Below are positions 6,843-8,092 of a stretch of DNA of 8,092 nt, piece by piece. The position numbers were made by a program, and so were the translations under genes. This DNA is from Candidatus Cloacimonadota bacterium (GTDB lineage: Bacteria; Cloacimonadota; Cloacimonadia; Cloacimonadales; TCS61). The stretch lies in the NCBI GenBank assembly GCA_030667725.1, contig DAOUVH010000038.1, forward strand, positions 1 to 8,092. The letters run 5' to 3'. The notes beneath the pieces were generated by a model that did no database searches, was not told the DNA's origin, and saw nothing but the letters and a program-made list of their open reading frames with translations. Position 1 is the stretch's first letter. Each line of letters starts with the position of its first letter.

Positions 6843-6877
6843 TTAACCAACATGGAGCGAAGCGGAATGTTGGTTAA
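6843..6877. repeat. strong palindrome next to the TA-flanked element
   Basis: TTAACCAACAT (6843-6853) and ATGTTGGTTAA (6867-6877) are perfect 11-bp reverse complements around a 13-nt purine-rich loop with GCGAAGC in its centre. It could be a dispersed repeat, or a transcript-end hairpin for either convergent gene, although no T-run follows on either strand. Confidence 0.75.
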
Positions 6878-6881
6878 TGTT

Positions 6882-6893
6882 TGGCGTGCGCCA
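6882..6893. repeat. short G+C-rich palindrome
   Basis: TGGCG (6882-6886), TG and CGCCA (6889-6893) form a perfect 5-bp inverted repeat with a 2-nt centre. GGCGTGC inside it also occurs at 6655-6661 at the left terminal repeat, suggesting the two structured blocks share ancestry or sequence preference. Confidence 0.45.
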
Positions 6894-6897
6894 CGAT

Positions 6898-6919
6898 TCT
6901 TCTTGCTACTCTTCTTGCT
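6898..6919. repeat. 10-bp direct repeat, 12-bp period
   Basis: TCTTCTTGCT occurs at 6898-6907 and again at 6910-6919, separated by AC. It sits between the palindromes and the stop of the FG-GAP gene. Function unknown. The remainder, 6920-6949, shows nothing I can interpret. Confidence 0.6.
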
Positions 6920-6949
6920 CATTGTGGGCACGTTTGTTACAAGCATCTA

Positions 6950-8092
6950 TCATTTCAAAAGCAAAGATTTTTTTATAACTTCAGTTTCGTTGTTCACACT
7001 TAATTTATAGAAATATACACCTGAACTGACTGAATTATTATTTTCGTCTTCACCATTCCAGCTAATTGAATGATTACCTTTGCCGATTTCATTATTAATC
7101 AGAGTTTTTACTTTTTGACCTTTGATATTGTAAATGGAAAGGTTGATTTCAGAATCATTTTGGATAGAAAACTTAATTGTTGTTTCAGGATTAAATGGAT
7201 TGGGATAGTTATTCAATTGTAAATTTTCTGTTGAATATTGAATATTTTCATCTCCAATTGACAATCCTTCATTTTGGAAAATATAAGCAGACCCTGAATC
7301 TTCTCCATTATCATCATCAAACATAGCTCCGATTATTCCATACTCCCCATCTATGCAAACCGAAGAGCCAAAAAGATCTTCACTTCCTCCATCGGATGCA
7401 GTCAATTTTTGCTGTTCTGACCAAATAGAACCATCTCGATTAAATATATATGCTGACCCGGAATTTGAACCATAATCATCGTTATGATAAGCACTGATTA
7501 AAGCGTAGTTCCCTGAGATAGAAACTTTTAGACCAAAATTATCACCATCTGAACCATCAGAAGGAGTAATTTTTGCTTGTTGAGTCCAGTTAGCTCCTGT
7601 TCTATTGAAAATATATGCTGAACCAGATCTTGATCCGTTATCATCATCTCCATAAGCTCCAATCAGTGCATAATCACCACTAATTGCAACTGATTTTCCA
7701 AAACAATCTCCACTAGTAGCATCATTGGGAGATAGTATTGCTTGTTCATACCAAACATTGCCAAACCTATGAAAAATATAGCTGGGGTTATATCCACCAC
7801 AATCACCGTCATAAGCACCAACTACAATATACTTTCCATCTAAAGAAACTGAAAATCCAAACAAATTACCTTCTTCACCATCGGACGCGTTTAATCTAGT
7901 TTGCTCAGTCCAATTTTGACCTGTTCTTTTGAATACATATGCAGAACCAGTCTCAATCCCATCAACCTCATTCATATAAGCACCAATCACCGCATAATTA
8001 CCTGAGATAGAAACAGAATAACCAAATTGATCCATTGTACCAGCATTAGAAGCAGTTAACTTTGTTACCTCTGACCAAGTATTGCCATTCCT
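6950..8092 (-). CDS. FG-GAP repeat surface protein with type IX sorting domain, 5' end cut by window
   Basis: The frame is open from the right edge through 380 codons to TGA at 6952-6950. The methionine at 8035 is internal: the 19 codons before it (RNGNTWSEVTKLTASNAGT) continue the repeat, so the true start lies outside. Five FG-GAP-type units of about 53-58 residues fill the visible N-terminal part, with the recurring pattern 'W.EQ.KLTASDG..GD.FG.SVSISG.YA.IGAY.DDDNG..SGSAYIF.R.G'. Such units form blades of an integrin-like beta-propeller, and the acidic GDDDNG loops suggest calcium binding. A linker leads to a type A sorting domain (NYPNPFNPETTIKF, IYNIKGQKVK, VSSGVYFYKL, ending KKSLLLK), so the protein is probably exported by the type IX system and anchored outside. 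The role is likely adhesion or structural; the ligand cannot be told from sequence. It converges on the C25 peptidase gene. Confidence 0.93.
   Translation of the reverse strand, partial: RNGNTWSEVTKLTASNAGTMDQFGYSVSISGNYAVIGAYMNEVDGIETGSAYVFKRTGQNWTEQTRLNASDGEEGNLFGFSVSLDGKYIVVGAYDGDCGGYNPSYIFHRFGNVWYEQAILSPNDATSGDCFGKSVAISGDYALIGAYGDDDNGSRSGSAYIFNRTGANWTQQAKITPSDGSDGDNFGLKVSISGNYALISAYHNDDYGSNSGSAYIFNRDGSIWSEQQKLTASDGGSEDLFGSSVCIDGEYGIIGAMFDDDNGEDSGSAYIFQNEGLSIGDENIQYSTENLQLNNYPNPFNPETTIKFSIQNDSEINLSIYNIKGQKVKTLINNEIGKGNHSISWNGEDENNNSVSSGVYFYKLSVNNETEVIKKSLLLK
7265..8092 (-). repeat. five FG-GAP coding units
   Basis: Unit boundaries, read in the coding direction: 8092-7919, 7918-7760, 7759-7595, 7594-7430 and 7429-7265. 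The last three are each 55 codons. The second is the most divergent: its acidic loop reads GAYDGDCGGYNPSYIF and lacks the GSAYIF ending. More units probably lie beyond the right edge, since a propeller normally has seven blades. Confidence 0.85.

Larger units (their letters stand above)
6649..6843. mobile_element. candidate MITE: 195 bp, 12-bp terminal inverted repeats, TA-flanked
   Basis: ACGCCGGGCGTG (6649-6660) and CACGCCCGGCGT (6832-6843) are perfect reverse complements. TA lies immediately outside both (6647-6648 and 6844-6845), as expected for insertion with TA target duplication by IS630/Tc1-mariner transposases. The segment has no convincing coding frame and would need a transposase supplied from elsewhere. 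By hand count the stretch 6651-6900 is about 46% G+C against about a third in flanking genes, consistent with separate origin. Several hairpins fill the interior. Alternatives are a structured RNA, a shared transcription-end structure for the two convergent genes, or a REP-like dispersed palindrome. TA is itself palindromic, so the flank cannot be told apart from a 14-bp repeat by sequence alone. Confidence 0.5.

Noticed and set aside
6758..6946. Minus-strand open frame of 62 codons across the structured intergenic region
   Set aside because: It runs through the palindromes and the right terminal repeat, overlaps an opposite-strand frame at 6828-7010, has no good ribosome-binding site and shows no domain; its composition follows the repeats.
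6828..7010. Plus-strand open frame of 60 codons with a hydrophobic stretch (FFLLLFLLIVGT)
   Set aside because: The hydrophobic run comes from the TCTTCTTGCT repeats, the start lies in the terminal repeat, and the end is antisense to the well-supported FG-GAP gene.
7265..8092. CRISPR-like periodic repeat
   Set aside because: The periodicity is that of translated 55-residue FG-GAP units in one open frame; the units are diverged coding repeats, not identical short repeats with unique spacers.

Overview
The window looks like a piece of a low-G+C genome (roughly one third G+C in the genes I counted) from an FCB-group bacterium that uses type IX secretion. The best guess is Candidatus Cloacimonadota or a close relative. 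The basis is two secreted proteins ending in a type A sorting domain of the 'YPNPFNPETTIKF ... IYNIKGQ.VK ... W...DENN..VSSG.YF.K' kind, a gingipain-like C25 peptidase, and a compact 352-residue IspG. This placement is inference from protein style; no phylogenetic test was possible.

Layout. Positions 1-2537 hold a minus-strand pair: ispG (MEP isoprenoid pathway), then an Omp85/BamA-TamA-type outer-membrane protein whose start overlaps the ispG stop by 14 nt and whose barrel end runs off the left edge. The 185-nt gap at 2538-2722 is a divergent promoter region. It contains a long imperfect inverted repeat that would bury the ispG ribosome-binding site, plus possible -35/-10 pairs on both strands. 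From 2723 a plus-strand pair follows: a 171-residue cytoplasmic protein of unknown function and, 6 nt later, a 1134-residue secreted C25 cysteine peptidase. The peptidase has a propeptide, a catalytic domain with the expected His and Cys, beta-sandwich modules, a jelly-roll-like module and a C-terminal sorting domain.

Positions 6650-6949 carry no convincing gene but are dense in structure. A 195-bp segment is bounded by perfect 12-bp terminal inverted repeats and flanked on both sides by TA, with several internal hairpins. It begins inside the stop codon of the peptidase gene and looks like a MITE of the IS630/Tc1-mariner type. A second strong palindrome, a short palindrome and a 10-bp direct repeat lie beside it. 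The right end, 6950-8092, is the C-terminal part of a minus-strand FG-GAP repeat (beta-propeller) surface protein, also with a type A sorting domain. Its start lies beyond the window.

How the genes fit together: three of the five genes concern the cell envelope or surface (an Omp85 assembly factor and two type IX cargo proteins transcribed toward each other). IspG supplies isoprenoid precursors. I see no complete new defence or metabolic system. The most unusual content is the structured element between the two convergent cargo genes and the occluding inverted repeat in front of ispG.
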